Assembly (NCBI RefSeq): GCF_030812885.1
Contig: NZ_JAUSTO010000004.1
Coordinates: 156,792-220,791 of the forward strand
Direction: 5' to 3'
Source of the DNA: Moryella indoligenes
GTDB taxonomy: Bacteria; Bacillota; Clostridia; Lachnospirales; Lachnospiraceae
DNA: 64,000 nucleotides
A model generated the notes under the pieces. It made no database searches. It was not told the DNA's origin and saw only the letters and a program-made list of their open reading frames with translations. Made by a program: the position numbers and the translations under genes. Position 1 is the first letter of the stretch. Each line of letters opens with the position of its first letter. This document shows positions 51,659 to 60,995 of this stretch, one piece after another.

Positions 51659-52955
51659 CCTGGCTCTCCTGCTTTCCCTTATTTTTCTTTTTTTCCATCT
51701 GGCGCTCATCAAACAATGCAACCATATTTGCCTTGGATGCAAGTGAACCAGGCCTTGCATTCTTATTATAGTACGCTGAAGAATCTGCCGCCTGCTTTGC
51801 CGCCCGATCTATCTTCTTCTGCAGCGCTTCTTCTTCATTTTCTGCTTCCTGCTCCTGCTTCTTTACATTGCGAAGAACTTTGTCCGTATTACTCTTAATC
51901 TGCGAGGGGCTCTTTCCCTCCTTCAGCGCCTTGGCATTTGCCTTTTCAAGATTCTTTTTTACAATTTCATCAATATCCATCTTATTCAGCTGGCTGTTGA
52001 TAATCAACTGCTGAATCATGCGGCACAGTCCGCTGGCAACCCAGTAAATACCAATACCAGCGGGCAGAGTGAAGCAGAAGAAAAGAGACATCAGAGGCAT
52101 CATAGTGTTCATGCTCTGCATCTGCTGCGCCATAACATTTTCTTCATCTGCCCTGGAACTTTTCCTGTTTCTGGTCGCATCCGTCATGAGTTTTGCAGAG
52201 TACCACTGCACAGCCGCAGAAACAAAGGGAATGATCCATGCCGGGTTCGGCATAAAGCCTTGGAAAGGTGCTGTTGAGAGGTTTACGCCGAGGAAATAGT
52301 TCATCTTTCCAATTTCCGCAGCTCCTGTCGCAATGGTAGCTGCAAGTGCCGGGAATTTCCCCTCAAGCATGGTCCACTGCTCCGGTGTGAACTTATACAG
52401 GAAATCGATAACCATATTTAAGCTGGCTTCATCACCCAGTGCCGGCTTAATTTTCGTCCCTATCTCATTCAGAACAGAAATATAACCGTTCTGCCGCATA
52501 AGCGGATCGGCTATTGTCTGAAATACATTGTACACACTGGGCACATATGCTGGAATCTTATAAATAACCTGATAGAGAGCAAACAGAATGGGCATCTGAA
52601 TCAACAGGAAAAGACAGCTGCCGCTCATACTCGTTCCGTACTTTGCATACACCGCCTTTGTCTCACTCTGCATGCGCATCACAGATGCCTGGTCTGTCTT
52701 GTTTTTATATTTTTTCTGAATTGCCTGAATCTCCGGCTGCATCACACTCATCAGCTTGGAGGATCTCTGCTGTGAGACCGTCAGAGGCCACATTAAGAGG
52801 TTAATGATGATGGTGAAAAGAATGATACTCAGTCCTATATTTGTAATGCCAAACTGACTGGTAAATTTAAAAAGAGCATCCATAATCATACCGAGTATAT
52901 AAGCAACCTGTCCTATTACCGGTACCGAAGATTTTGTCAAAAGAATAAGTTCCAA
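51651..52955 (-). CDS. yidC: Membrane protein insertase YidC
   Basis: 434 residues with the YidC/Oxa1 core: NLLMWPLTVSQQRSSKLMS, FLLIQMPILFALYQVIY, and the later helices GIGIYWVASGLCRMIQQLI. The hydrophilic groove Arg is expected in the first core helix; the motif region is present. The C-terminus is long, charged and Lys-rich, which fits ribosome binding. No lipobox Cys is seen at the N-terminus. The start is a TTG at 52955. Confidence 0.95.
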   Translation of the reverse strand: MELILLTKSSVPVIGQVAYILGMIMDALFKFTSQFGITNIGLSIILFTIIINLLMWPLTVSQQRSSKLMSVMQPEIQAIQKKYKNKTDQASVMRMQSETKAVYAKYGTSMSGSCLFLLIQMPILFALYQVIYKIPAYVPSVYNVFQTIADPLMRQNGYISVLNEIGTKIKPALGDEASLNMVIDFLYKFTPEQWTMLEGKFPALAATIATGAAEIGKMNYFLGVNLSTAPFQGFMPNPAWIIPFVSAAVQWYSAKLMTDATRNRKSSRADEENVMAQQMQSMNTMMPLMSLFFCFTLPAGIGIYWVASGLCRMIQQLIINSQLNKMDIDEIVKKNLEKANAKALKEGKSPSQIKSNTDKVLRNVKKQEQEAENEEEALQKKIDRAAKQAADSSAYYNKNARPGSLASKANMVALFDERQMEKKKNKGKQESQDE

Positions 52956-53012
52956 GGCCTGGCCCCCCGATGTTCTTTATGTTTATTTTTACACTCTGAG
53001 TTTCTTTTCCTG

Positions 53013-53240
53013 TTAAGGAACCGGATCATATCCACCCTTTGAAAAGGGATTGCAGCGCAATATCCGCCAAAGCGCAAGCCTGCCGCCCTTCCATGCACCG
53101 TACTTCTCAATTGCTTCTATTGCATACTGAGAGCAGGTTGGAATAAATCTGCAGTGTGTACGCCATTTCAGCGGTGACAGAAATATCTGATAAAAACGAA
53201 TCAATCCTATCATTCCTGCCTTTACAATTCTTCCTATCAT
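53013..53240 (-). CDS. yidD: Membrane protein insertion efficiency factor YidD
   Basis: 75 residues with the family pattern LIRFYQIFLSPLKWRTHCRFIPTCSQYA (in pieces) and the ending RILRCNPFSKGGYDPVP. The Cys residues RFIPTCS and RCNP are conserved. It lies 6 bases after rnpA and upstream of yidC, the standard order. Confidence 0.95.
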   Translation of the reverse strand: MIGRIVKAGMIGLIRFYQIFLSPLKWRTHCRFIPTCSQYAIEAIEKYGAWKGGRLALWRILRCNPFSKGGYDPVP

Positions 53241-53246
53241 AAAGCA

Positions 53247-53621
53247 TCAACCATTGATACTGACAGATTCATGTTTCTCTGTCAGTCCATGCAGCTGCAA
53301 TAAATGAAGATATGATCTCTCAATTTCGTGAAAGCTCTGTCCGACCGCAGCGGCCCGGACTACGACTACTATATCACAGCAGCGCTGTACCTCTGCTCTG
53401 TGAAGCCTGAATGTCTCCCGCAAAAGTCTTGCCATATGATGTCTTACTACACTGTTGCCTATCTTTTTGGAAGTACTGATTCCTATTCTGCAACAGGGCT
53501 TTTTCTTGTTCTCTTCTTTATATAATATATACATAACCAGAGAACGATTTGCCTTTGATTTTCCCTTCTCATAAACGGTACGAAAATCTATATTCTTCTT
53601 TATAGAAGGAAAACGTTTCAT
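53247..53621 (-). CDS. rnpA: Ribonuclease P protein component
   Basis: 124 residues, basic, with the family RNR-type motif replaced by the local form ISTSKKIGNSVVRHHMARLLRE (in pieces; usual form GNAVxRNRxKR). The N-terminus DFRTVYEKGKSKANRSLVMYIL is typical. GGAGG precedes the ATG. It binds the RNase P RNA for tRNA 5' processing. Confidence 0.93.
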   Translation of the reverse strand: MKRFPSIKKNIDFRTVYEKGKSKANRSLVMYILYKEENKKKPCCRIGISTSKKIGNSVVRHHMARLLRETFRLHRAEVQRCCDIVVVVRAAAVGQSFHEIERSYLHLLQLHGLTEKHESVSING

Positions 53622-53812
53622 TGATCAACCTCCGGATAAAAACAAAGTCCGCAAGCGGACATCAACTCTCATTGTCCCTCACGTATGAGGGGAGCTTGCC
53701 GGATTTTACCCGCTCACAGCTGTGTATGCAGTCTGTCTCTGTGGGCACTATGTATTTCCTGGAGAGTTTTAATAGTACAAGTAATTCTTTTGAATATCCT
53801 ATACTATAAAAT

Positions 53813-53840
53813 AATGAGGTCGTCGTCAGACAACCTCATC
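53813..53840 (-). terminator. Attenuating terminator between rpmH and rnpA
   Basis: On the minus strand GATGAGGTTGTC-TGAC-GACGACCTCATT forms a 12-bp stem with wobble pairs, followed by ATTTTATAG. It would let excess rpmH message be made over rnpA. The rest of the gap 53622-53812 shows nothing I can name. Confidence 0.75.
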
Positions 53841-53861
53841 GTTCTTCGACGTTTATGCCGA

Positions 53862-54005
53862 TTAAACTGTTAATTTTGCTCTGCCCTTAGCTCTTCTGGC
53901 AGCCAGAACTTTTCTGCCTCCCTTAGTAGCCATTCTGGCACGGAAGCCATGAACTCTGAACTTCTGTGCGTTGTGCGGCTGAAAGGTCATAGTACCTTTT
54001 CTCAT
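53862..54005 (-). CDS. rpmH: 50S ribosomal protein L34
   Basis: 47 residues, too short for most ORF searches. The core MTFQPHNAQKFRVHGFRAR (with ATKGGRKVLAARRAKGRAKL following) is L34. The ATG at 54005 is chosen because GAGGAGG lies 11 bases upstream; it adds MRKGT before the usual MTFQP start. An internal ATG at 53990 is the alternative. It is the first gene of the minus-strand operon leading to jag, with a consensus promoter at 54120-54148. Confidence 0.95.
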   Translation of the reverse strand: MRKGTMTFQPHNAQKFRVHGFRARMATKGGRKVLAARRAKGRAKLTV

Positions 54006-54119
54006 AGTCGGAACACCTCCTCACTCATTTCAATTTTCCCGACCGGTCCTGACTGCGAACGATCTTTTCTTCACACGGATTCTCTTCCGGATATACTTTT
54101 TCTGGGAACATTCCCGATT

Positions 54120-54148
54120 ATTATACGGAAATCAAAGGCTTTAGTCAA
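54120..54148 (-). promoter_or_regulatory. Promoter of the rpmH operon
   Basis: On the minus strand TTGACT (54148-54143) and TATAAT (54125-54120) are 17 bases apart, about 115 bases before rpmH. Confidence 0.85.
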
Positions 54149-54276
54149 GGTATTTCAAGCTCCTTTCCACCTGGTTTTCCAATCTTTTTTTGTTGCTTTT
54201 AATATCTCCAAGATATAGAAATTTCTTTTCTATATTTTGTATCTCCATAAGTTTTATTTTTCCTCATCTACATAGG

Positions 54277-54566
54277 TTTTCCACATTTTTTTGTGGATAA
54301 TTCTTTATTTTTCTTTCATCTGCTCTAAATTTTACTTTACATAATTTTATCCACAACTTGTGGATAGTCAGTGGATAACCTTTCTCTTTTTTCGGCTTTC
54401 TATCCTTAACACTCCCATTTACAGGCTTTTTTCACTGTGTATTTCCGGATAACTCCTTTTCTGAGCTTTCCACAGAGATTATGCAAACAATATTATTTCA
54501 GCTGTTTTTCCTATTCTCCACTTAAAATCACATAAAATAAACTACTTATCTACAAAGTTATCCACA
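54277..54566. other. oriC: Replication origin region: DnaA-box cluster between rpmH and dnaA
   Basis: Perfect boxes (TTATCCACA or its complement) are at 54292-54300, 54347-54355 and 54558-54566. One-mismatch boxes are at 54277-54285 (TTTTCCACA), 54359-54367, 54370-54378 and 54546-54554 (TTATCTACA). The stretch is very AT-rich. The position and gene order match the origin of Bacillus-type chromosomes. The DNA-unwinding element may be here or after dnaA. Confidence 0.88.
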
Positions 54567-54577
54567 ATCCCTTTTCT

Positions 54578-54583
54578 TATAAT
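54578..54583 (+). promoter_or_regulatory. Candidate -10 box of dnaA
   Basis: TATAAT lies 66 bases before the dnaA ATG. The matching -35 position falls beside the DnaA box at 54558-54566, so DnaA could repress its own gene. Confidence 0.6.
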
Positions 54584-54649
54584 GTTGATAAAAGTGACGT
54601 TTTTTGCTATATTAGGAATGTCTTTTACCAATCTTTTCAGGAGCAAAAC

Positions 54650-56068
54650 ATGGCACAATCGTCCTTCCAAACAATCAAAGATCACTGGGATGAAATTCTT
54701 AGTTTTCTCAGAGAGAATTATAATATTATTGAAGTTACCTATAATTTATGGCTGGCACCACTGGTTCCACACCACATAAGCGGAAGCCCCGAAAAGGGGC
54801 TTACTTTGCATATATTGATTCCAGAGATTTCTTCCAACAGTAAGGAAAAGTTACCGCTCCATTTTCATATCAGCTTTCTCACAAGAAATTATCTGGCTGG
54901 TCTCATGGTAGCAATTCAGGAATGTACCGGTGTAAACTGCTCCATTCATTTTATCTCTGAAGATGACAATAAAGCGCAGGACAAATCCATCATCAATAAG
55001 GTACCGGAGCATGTCGATCCTGCAACACTTTCAAATGCAAATTTAAATCCACGTTATACCTTTGACACCTTTGTCGTCGGAAAAAATAACAATCTGGCAC
55101 ATGCTGCATCACTCGCAGTAGCTGAAAAACCCGGAGAGGCATATAATCCCCTCTTTATTTACGGAGGCGTCGGTCTTGGAAAGACGCATCTCATGCAGTC
55201 AATTGCCCATTTCATACTTCAAAATAATCCGAAGGCCAAGGTTCAGTATGTGACCAGTGAAGCTTTTACAAACGAACTGATTGATGCCATTCGAAATAAA
55301 AATAACTTCACCACCACAGAATTTCGTGAAAAATACAGGACCAATGACGTACTTCTGATTGATGATATTCAGTTTATTATAGGAAAGGACAGAACGCAGG
55401 AAGAGTTTTTTCACACCTTCAATGCCCTGCACGGCGCCAAAAAACAGATCATCATATCCTCTGATAAACCTCCAAAAGATCTGGAGACACTGGAAGACAG
55501 ACTTCGCTCCCGCTTTGAGTGGGGTCTGACAGTCGATATTCAGCCTCCGGACTACGAGACCCGCATGGCTATCCTAAGAAAGCGTGAGGAGCTGGATCAC
55601 ATCAATATAGACAATGAAGTAATCCAGTATATTGCTGCCAATGTAAAAAGTAATATACGTGAACTTGAAGGTTCCCTCACAAAAATTGTCGCGATGAGCA
55701 AGCTCGACCACAGAGAGATCAATCTTGAGATGGCACAGGATGTATTGAAGGACCTCATTGATCCGAATGCCAAACCTGAGATTACACCGCAATTTATCGT
55801 TCAGGTTGTAGCAGAACACTTCAATATCTCTGAGCTGGATATTATGGGACAGAAACGAAACAAGGATATCGTATTCCCCCGACAGATTGCCATGTATCTC
55901 TGCAGAGAAATGACAACTGCTCCGCTTCAGCAAATTGGAAGCTGCCTCGGTGGAAAGGACCACACAACAATTATCCACGGTATCGATAAAATATCCACAG
56001 AACTAAAGTCAAAACCTGAACTTGAGAGCACCATCACTGTGCTGAAGAAAAAAATATCCGCACAATAA
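54650..56068 (+). CDS. dnaA: Chromosomal replication initiator DnaA
   Basis: 472 residues. Domain I at 1-85; the linker; then the AAA+ part with FIYGGVGLGKTHLMQSIAH (Walker A), VLLIDDIQFI (Walker B), sensor and arginine-finger regions (LRSRFEWGL); and domain IV with KDHTTIIHGIDKI, which reads DnaA boxes. The start at 54650 is typical, after AGGAGC. The first gene of the dnaA-gyrA block. Confidence 0.97.
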   Translation: MAQSSFQTIKDHWDEILSFLRENYNIIEVTYNLWLAPLVPHHISGSPEKGLTLHILIPEISSNSKEKLPLHFHISFLTRNYLAGLMVAIQECTGVNCSIHFISEDDNKAQDKSIINKVPEHVDPATLSNANLNPRYTFDTFVVGKNNNLAHAASLAVAEKPGEAYNPLFIYGGVGLGKTHLMQSIAHFILQNNPKAKVQYVTSEAFTNELIDAIRNKNNFTTTEFREKYRTNDVLLIDDIQFIIGKDRTQEEFFHTFNALHGAKKQIIISSDKPPKDLETLEDRLRSRFEWGLTVDIQPPDYETRMAILRKREELDHINIDNEVIQYIAANVKSNIRELEGSLTKIVAMSKLDHREINLEMAQDVLKDLIDPNAKPEITPQFIVQVVAEHFNISELDIMGQKRNKDIVFPRQIAMYLCREMTTAPLQQIGSCLGGKDHTTIIHGIDKISTELKSKPELESTITVLKKKISAQ

Positions 56069-56219
56069 TCCACTCTCATTCACATTGTTTCAGGACGGTA
56101 TCCACTGGTTTATCCAAGCGTAAAAAGCCTTATTTTATCAGCTTCTTAAGCCTGTATCTACAAATTCACAGTCCCTATTATGATTAATACGGAATGATTT
56201 TAAAGAAAGGACCTATACC
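56069..56219 (+). other. dnaA-dnaN gap with weak DnaA-box-like sites
   Basis: TTATCCAAG near 56111 and GTATCCACT near 56099 resemble DnaA boxes with one or two mismatches. The AT-rich stretch 56128-56200 could hold an unwinding element or the dnaN promoter. None of this is certain. Confidence 0.35.
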
Positions 56220-57329
56220 ATGCGGCTTGAATTCAATAAAGAAAAACTGATCAGTGCAATGGGGATTGTTTTTAAAGCGATCCCTTCCAGAACCACCAAT
56301 CCCATACTTGAGTGCATTTTATTTGATGCCAGCGGAGACAAAATCAAACTGACAGCCAATGATACGGAATTGGGGATCGAAACAGTAGCAGAAGGGATCA
56401 TTGTTGAAAAGGGAAAAGTAGCGCTTGATGCACGGCTGAGCTTTGATATCATCCGGAAACTTGAGGGGGGAGATGCTCCGGTTGTGATAGAGAGCGACAG
56501 CTCTTTTACGACAACAATTTCCTGTGAAGATGCAGTATTTCACATCCAGGGACGAGATGGAGAAGAATTTTCATATCTTCCTGTGATAGAAAAAGATAAT
56601 TATATCTGCCTGTCTCAGTTTACCCTGAAGGAGGCAGTAAGAAAAACTATCTTTTCTGCTGCTCTGAATGATACGAATAAAATGATGGGCGGCGAGTACA
56701 TAGAAGTTAAGGATCATATCGTCAAGTTCGTAGCACTTGATGGTCATCGAATTGCAATACGAAGCATCGAAATGAAGGAAAATTATGGCAGCGCAAAGGT
56801 CATAGTCCCGGGAAAGACGATGAATGAAATCAGCAAGATTATGACGGATGACAATGAAAAGGAGGTATTGATTTACTTCTCTAAAAATCATATTCTCTTT
56901 GAGTTTGATGAGACCACTGTTATTTCCCGTCTGATTGAGGGAGAGTATTTCCGTATTGATCATATGCTGTCAAAGGATTATGAGCTGAAGCTCAGAGTAA
57001 ATCGTACGAAACTCCTAAACAGCATTGATCAGTCTACGATACTGATCAAGGAGAGTGATCATAAACCGATCGTGCTGGATATTTCAGAAAACAATATCAA
57101 TTTAAAGGTGAAATCTTCTTATGGCACGATGGACGGAAAGGTTTCCTGTGAAAAGACAGGTAAGGATCTTCTTATTGCCTTTAATCCAAAGTTTTTGCTG
57201 GATGCATTGAGAGCAATTGAAGATGAGGAGGTCGATCTGTATATGACAAATGCAAAGACCCCCTGTTACATACGCGATGAGAAAGAAAGCTATATCTATC
57301 TCATATTGCCTGTAAATTTTATTGCATAA
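56220..57329 (+). CDS. dnaN: DNA polymerase III beta sliding clamp
   Basis: 369 residues, three repeated clamp domains (MRLEFNKEKLISAMGIVFKAI at the start; FTLKEAVRKTIFSAALNDTNKMMGG for domain 2; YIYLILPVNFIA at the end). It is the processivity factor for replication. The ribosome-binding site is AAAGGACC. It ends just before a large hairpin. Confidence 0.97.
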   Translation: MRLEFNKEKLISAMGIVFKAIPSRTTNPILECILFDASGDKIKLTANDTELGIETVAEGIIVEKGKVALDARLSFDIIRKLEGGDAPVVIESDSSFTTTISCEDAVFHIQGRDGEEFSYLPVIEKDNYICLSQFTLKEAVRKTIFSAALNDTNKMMGGEYIEVKDHIVKFVALDGHRIAIRSIEMKENYGSAKVIVPGKTMNEISKIMTDDNEKEVLIYFSKNHILFEFDETTVISRLIEGEYFRIDHMLSKDYELKLRVNRTKLLNSIDQSTILIKESDHKPIVLDISENNINLKVKSSYGTMDGKVSCEKTGKDLLIAFNPKFLLDALRAIEDEEVDLYMTNAKTPCYIRDEKESYIYLILPVNFIA

Positions 57330-57394
57330 GTCCCTGTGCGGCAGCAAAGCCTGCGCAAGAAAGCTTGCAGGCAGGCTTTGATATCGCACAGGAC
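57330..57394. terminator. Large nested hairpin directly after dnaN
   Basis: GTCCCTGTGCG (57330-57340) pairs with CGCACAGGAC (57385-57394), enclosing AAAGCCTGC (57346-57354) and GCAGGCTTT (57371-57379). There is no T-run, so it may be an RNA-stability or processing element rather than a terminator. Confidence 0.55.
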
Positions 57395-57413
57395 AACAAA
57401 AATGAGCAAAAAA

Positions 57414-57727
57414 GCAGCGCAAATGAAATGAGCGCTGCGATTTGCGAATTTTTGTGAGCACTGTGAGAGCGGCGGAGCCGCAAAACAGTGCGAGACTTAT
57501 GCAGTGCAGTAATGAGCTGCAAATTTGAAGCACTGTGAGAGCGGCGGAGCCGCAAAACAGTGCGAGACTTATGCAGTGCAGTAATGAGCTGCAAATTTGA
57601 AGCACTGTGAGAGCGGCGAAGCCGCGAAACAGTGCGAGACTTATGCAGTATAGTAATGCGCTTTAAATGCAAAACAGTAATGAGCTGCAAATATCGAAGC
57701 AGTGCAAATGAAATGAGCGCTGCGATT
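57414..57727 (+). repeat. Hairpin array: three 72-bp tandem repeats flanked by a 29-bp direct repeat
   Basis: Copies begin at 57458, 57530 and 57602, exactly 72 bp apart; the third decays after about 57650. Each contains GCACTGT ... ACAGTGC around GCGGC GGA GCCGC, a nested stem (the third copy has a G-to-A change in the loop and a further change). The array is flanked by two near-identical 29-bp copies (57414-57442 and 57699-57727, one difference), themselves hairpins (GCAGCGC/GCGCTGC). A minus-strand frame stays open because 72 is a multiple of three, but I do not regard it as a gene. Confidence 0.9.
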
Positions 57728-57736
57728 GGAGAGTCC

Positions 57737-57949
57737 ATGACCGATATAAAAATAAAGGATGAATATATCAAGCTGGAGCAGGCCCTGAAGCTCTCAGGTG
57801 AATTTTCAATGGGTTCAGATGCAAAATATGCGGTGAAAGAAGGAAAGGTTCTGGTAAATGGTGCCGTTGAGACACAGCGGGGAAAAAAGCTGAGAGACGG
57901 AGACATATTTTCCACAGGCGGACATGATTATCGAATCATTGGAGCTTAA
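57737..57949 (+). CDS. yaaA: S4-domain RNA-binding protein (YaaA type)
   Basis: 70 residues. The S4 fold IKLEQALKLSGEFSMGSDAKY, then VKEGKVLVNGAVETQRGKKLRDGD, is typical of the small gene between dnaN and recF in Firmicutes. The start at 57737 follows GGAGAG; the frame is open further upstream only in repeat DNA. The end overlaps the recF start by 26 bases. Confidence 0.92.
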   Translation: MTDIKIKDEYIKLEQALKLSGEFSMGSDAKYAVKEGKVLVNGAVETQRGKKLRDGDIFSTGGHDYRIIGA

Positions 57950-59042
57950 AAATTTCAGAAATTATAAGGCATTGAGTCTCTCTCTGGATCAGGGAACCAA
58001 TTTGCTCTATGGGAACAATGCGCAGGGAAAAACAAATGTGCTGGAGGCTCTGTATGTCTGTGCTGTGACGAAGTCACATCGGAGCAGCAAGGACAGAGAA
58101 ATGATACGCTTCGGTGAAAACGAGGCACATATCAAGCTGAAGCTTTTAAAGCAGGAAATTCCCTATCGCATTGATATTCATCTCAAAAAAAATGCTGCAA
58201 AGGGAATTGCAGTTAATTCTATTCCAATCAGACGTGCAAGTGAGCTCTTTGGAATATTAAATATTGTGCTTTTTTCTCCGGAGGATCTGAACATCATCAA
58301 AAATGGTCCTGCTGAGCGGCGCAAATTTATGGATATGGAGCTGTGTCAGTTGAATCGTTCCTATGTCCATGAGATGTTGAGCTACAACAGAGCACTGCTT
58401 CAGAGAAATAAGCTGCTGAAAGAAATCAGCTTTCATCCGGAGCTCATGGAAACGCTTGATATCTGGGATGAACAGCTGGTGCGCTATGGTTCGGAGCTTA
58501 TTCGCTGTCGAAGAAAATTTATTGATGACCTGAATCCGATTATTTCTGCATTATATACAGGAATTACCGGAAATGAAGAGTGCATAGAGCTCTGTTATGA
58601 TGAAAATATTTCGGAGGAGAGATATCGTGCAGCACTGCTGGAAAGCAGAGAATCTGATCTGAGGCAGAAAATAAGTTCAGTTGGTCCACACAGGGATGAT
58701 ATTGGTTTTTTTGTGAAAAAAAGTTCTGAGATCCAGAATACAGAGTCTCAGGCAATGGATCTGAGAAAGTTTGGTTCACAGGGACAGCAGCGGACGGCAG
58801 CATTATCCTTGAAATTGTCTGAATTGGAATTGATGAAAAAAGTAACGGGTGAAGATCCGGTTTTGCTTCTGGATGATGTGCTCTCAGAGTTGGACACGCA
58901 GAGACAGAAGCAGCTTTTGAAGGTAATCAGTCAGACACAGACAGTGATTACCAGTACGGGCATGGAAAATCTGTTAAAAAATGATTTTCAAATTGATAAA
59001 AGATTTAAGGTCACAGATGGTGCGATCTGCACAGTCGAATGA
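57924..59042 (+). CDS. recF: DNA recombination and repair ATPase RecF
   Basis: 372 residues. Walker A GNNAQGKTNVLEAL at about 30-43; signature FGSQGQQRTAALSLKL; Walker B PVLLLDDVLSELD. It loads RecA at gaps together with RecO and RecR. It starts within the S4 gene, so the two are coupled, and stops 23 bases before gyrB. Confidence 0.96.
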   Translation: MIIESLELKNFRNYKALSLSLDQGTNLLYGNNAQGKTNVLEALYVCAVTKSHRSSKDREMIRFGENEAHIKLKLLKQEIPYRIDIHLKKNAAKGIAVNSIPIRRASELFGILNIVLFSPEDLNIIKNGPAERRKFMDMELCQLNRSYVHEMLSYNRALLQRNKLLKEISFHPELMETLDIWDEQLVRYGSELIRCRRKFIDDLNPIISALYTGITGNEECIELCYDENISEERYRAALLESRESDLRQKISSVGPHRDDIGFFVKKSSEIQNTESQAMDLRKFGSQGQQRTAALSLKLSELELMKKVTGEDPVLLLDDVLSELDTQRQKQLLKVISQTQTVITSTGMENLLKNDFQIDKRFKVTDGAICTVE

Positions 59043-59065
59043 CAGGGATCTAAGGAGGACAGTAA

Positions 59066-60979
59066 ATGAGTACGGAATATAATGCAGATCAAATTCAAAT
59101 TCTGGAGGGACTGGAGGGAGTCAGAAGAAGACCCGGAATGTATATCGGTTCCACTGCTGCAAAGGGACTGCACCATCTGGTTTATGAAATTGTAGATAAT
59201 TCCGTTGATGAAGCTCTTGCAGGATATTGCAGTGAGATTATTGTCACAATTAATCCCGATAATTCCGTGACAGTGGAGGATAATGGGCGCGGAATTCCAG
59301 TTGATATACAGAAAAAAGCAGGAATTTCAGCGCTGGAGGTCGTATTTACGATACTTCATGCAGGTGGAAAATTTGGTGGTGGAGGCTACAAGGTGTCCGG
59401 CGGTCTTCATGGAGTGGGAGCATCTGTTGTGAATGCGCTCTCTGAGAATCTGGAGGTTCAGGTATTTCGGGATCAGAAAATATACGAAGTAAGGTTTTCG
59501 AGAGGAAAGATCACGCAGCCTATCGGGATAACAGGCAGCTGTGGCAGTGAGCAGCACGGAACAAGAGTTCATTTTCTTCCGGACAAGGAGATCTTTGAGG
59601 AGACAGTGTATGACTATGACACACTGCGTCTTCGCCTGAGAGAGACAGCTTTTCTGACCAAAAATCTGAAAATAATTTTACGGGATGAACGTGAGGAGAA
59701 TAGAGAAGATATCTTCCATTTTGAGGGAGGAATTCGCGAATTTGTCAGCTACCTGAATCGGGGAAAGACTGCGCTCTATGAGCAGGTTATTTATTGTGAG
59801 GATGTGAAGGATAAGGTTGTTGTGGAGGTAGCACTGCAGCACAATGACTCCTATAACGAGAATATTTATACCTTCGTCAATAATATCAATACGCCGGAGG
59901 GCGGTACACATCTCACAGGTTTTAAAAATGCGATCACAAAGACCTTTAATGACTATGCGAGAGCCAATAAGCTCCTAAAGGACAGTGAGGATAATTTAAG
60001 CGGAGAGGATATCCGTGAGGGTATGACCGCAATTGTCAGTGTCAAGGTGGAAGATCCGCAGTTTGAGGGTCAGACAAAGCAGAAGCTTGGAAATTCAGAG
60101 GTTGTGGGTGCAGTGAGTTCTGTGGTCAGTGAGCAACTGACATATTTTCTTGAGCAAAATCCGACTGTGGCAAAGCTGATTTGCGAGAAAGCCATACTTG
60201 CGCAGAGAGCAAGAGCAGCGGCAAGAAAAGCCCGTGATCTTACAAGAAGAAAATCTGCGCTGGATGGTATGGCACTTCCCGGAAAGCTGGCAGACTGCTC
60301 CAGTAAAAATCCGGAGGAATGCGAGATATTTATCGTCGAGGGAGATTCTGCAGGAGGCTCTGCTAAGACTGCAAGGAGCAGAGCGACACAGGCCATACTG
60401 CCCCTGCGCGGAAAAATTCTGAATGTCGAGAAGGCAAGAATGGATCGTGTCTTTGGTAATGCAGAGATTCGCGCCATGATCACGGCCTTCGGTACGGGAA
60501 TTCATGAGGACTTTGATATTTCGAAGCTTCGCTACAATAAGATCATTATCATGACAGATGCCGATGTCGACGGTGCGCATATTGCAACCCTGATGCTTAC
60601 CTTCATTTACCGCTTTATGCCTGAGCTCATAAAAGAAGGGCATGTATACCTTGCACAGCCGCCGCTCTATAAGCTTGAAAAGGGACAGAAGCTTTGGTAT
60701 GCGTACAGCGATGAGGAATTAAATTCTATTATCACTGAGGTCGGAAGAGATCAGAATAACAAGATTCAGAGATACAAGGGACTTGGAGAGATGGATGCAG
60801 AACAGCTCTGGGAGACAACGATGGATCCGGAGAGAAGAGTGCTGCTGCGTGTCAATATGGATGAAGAGTCTATCTCGGAGCTGGATCTTACCTTTACAAC
60901 TTTGATGGGAGATCAGGTAGAGCCAAGAAGAGAATTCATCGAGGCAAATGCAAAGTATGTGACGAATCTTGATATTTGA
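59066..60979 (+). CDS. gyrB: DNA gyrase subunit B
   Basis: 637 residues. The GHKL ATPase has EIVDNSVDEALAGYC, VEDNGRGIPVD and GGLHGVGASVVNAL. The TOPRIM part has FIVEGDSAGGSAKTAR and DADVDGAHI, with LPLRGKILNVEKAR between. The length is typical of Gram-positive GyrB (no proteobacterial insert). AAGGAGG precedes the ATG. Confidence 0.97.
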   Translation: MSTEYNADQIQILEGLEGVRRRPGMYIGSTAAKGLHHLVYEIVDNSVDEALAGYCSEIIVTINPDNSVTVEDNGRGIPVDIQKKAGISALEVVFTILHAGGKFGGGGYKVSGGLHGVGASVVNALSENLEVQVFRDQKIYEVRFSRGKITQPIGITGSCGSEQHGTRVHFLPDKEIFEETVYDYDTLRLRLRETAFLTKNLKIILRDEREENREDIFHFEGGIREFVSYLNRGKTALYEQVIYCEDVKDKVVVEVALQHNDSYNENIYTFVNNINTPEGGTHLTGFKNAITKTFNDYARANKLLKDSEDNLSGEDIREGMTAIVSVKVEDPQFEGQTKQKLGNSEVVGAVSSVVSEQLTYFLEQNPTVAKLICEKAILAQRARAAARKARDLTRRKSALDGMALPGKLADCSSKNPEECEIFIVEGDSAGGSAKTARSRATQAILPLRGKILNVEKARMDRVFGNAEIRAMITAFGTGIHEDFDISKLRYNKIIIMTDADVDGAHIATLMLTFIYRFMPELIKEGHVYLAQPPLYKLEKGQKLWYAYSDEELNSIITEVGRDQNNKIQRYKGLGEMDAEQLWETTMDPERRVLLRVNMDEESISELDLTFTTLMGDQVEPRREFIEANAKYVTNLDI

Positions 60980-60995
60980 TGAACGGGGGCAGTAA

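Noticed and set aside
51659..51760. Upstream extension of jag
   Set aside because: It runs inside the yidC coding end; the family start MNNITVSAKTYDEA is at 51658.
57414..57727. CRISPR array
   Set aside because: The repeats are directly adjacent 72-bp units without unique spacers and there are no cas genes.
57319..57915. Minus-strand frame with repeated peptide units
   Set aside because: The repeat in the protein only reflects the 72-bp DNA repeat (24 codons). It runs antisense to dnaN end, the repeats and the S4 gene, and has no start signal.
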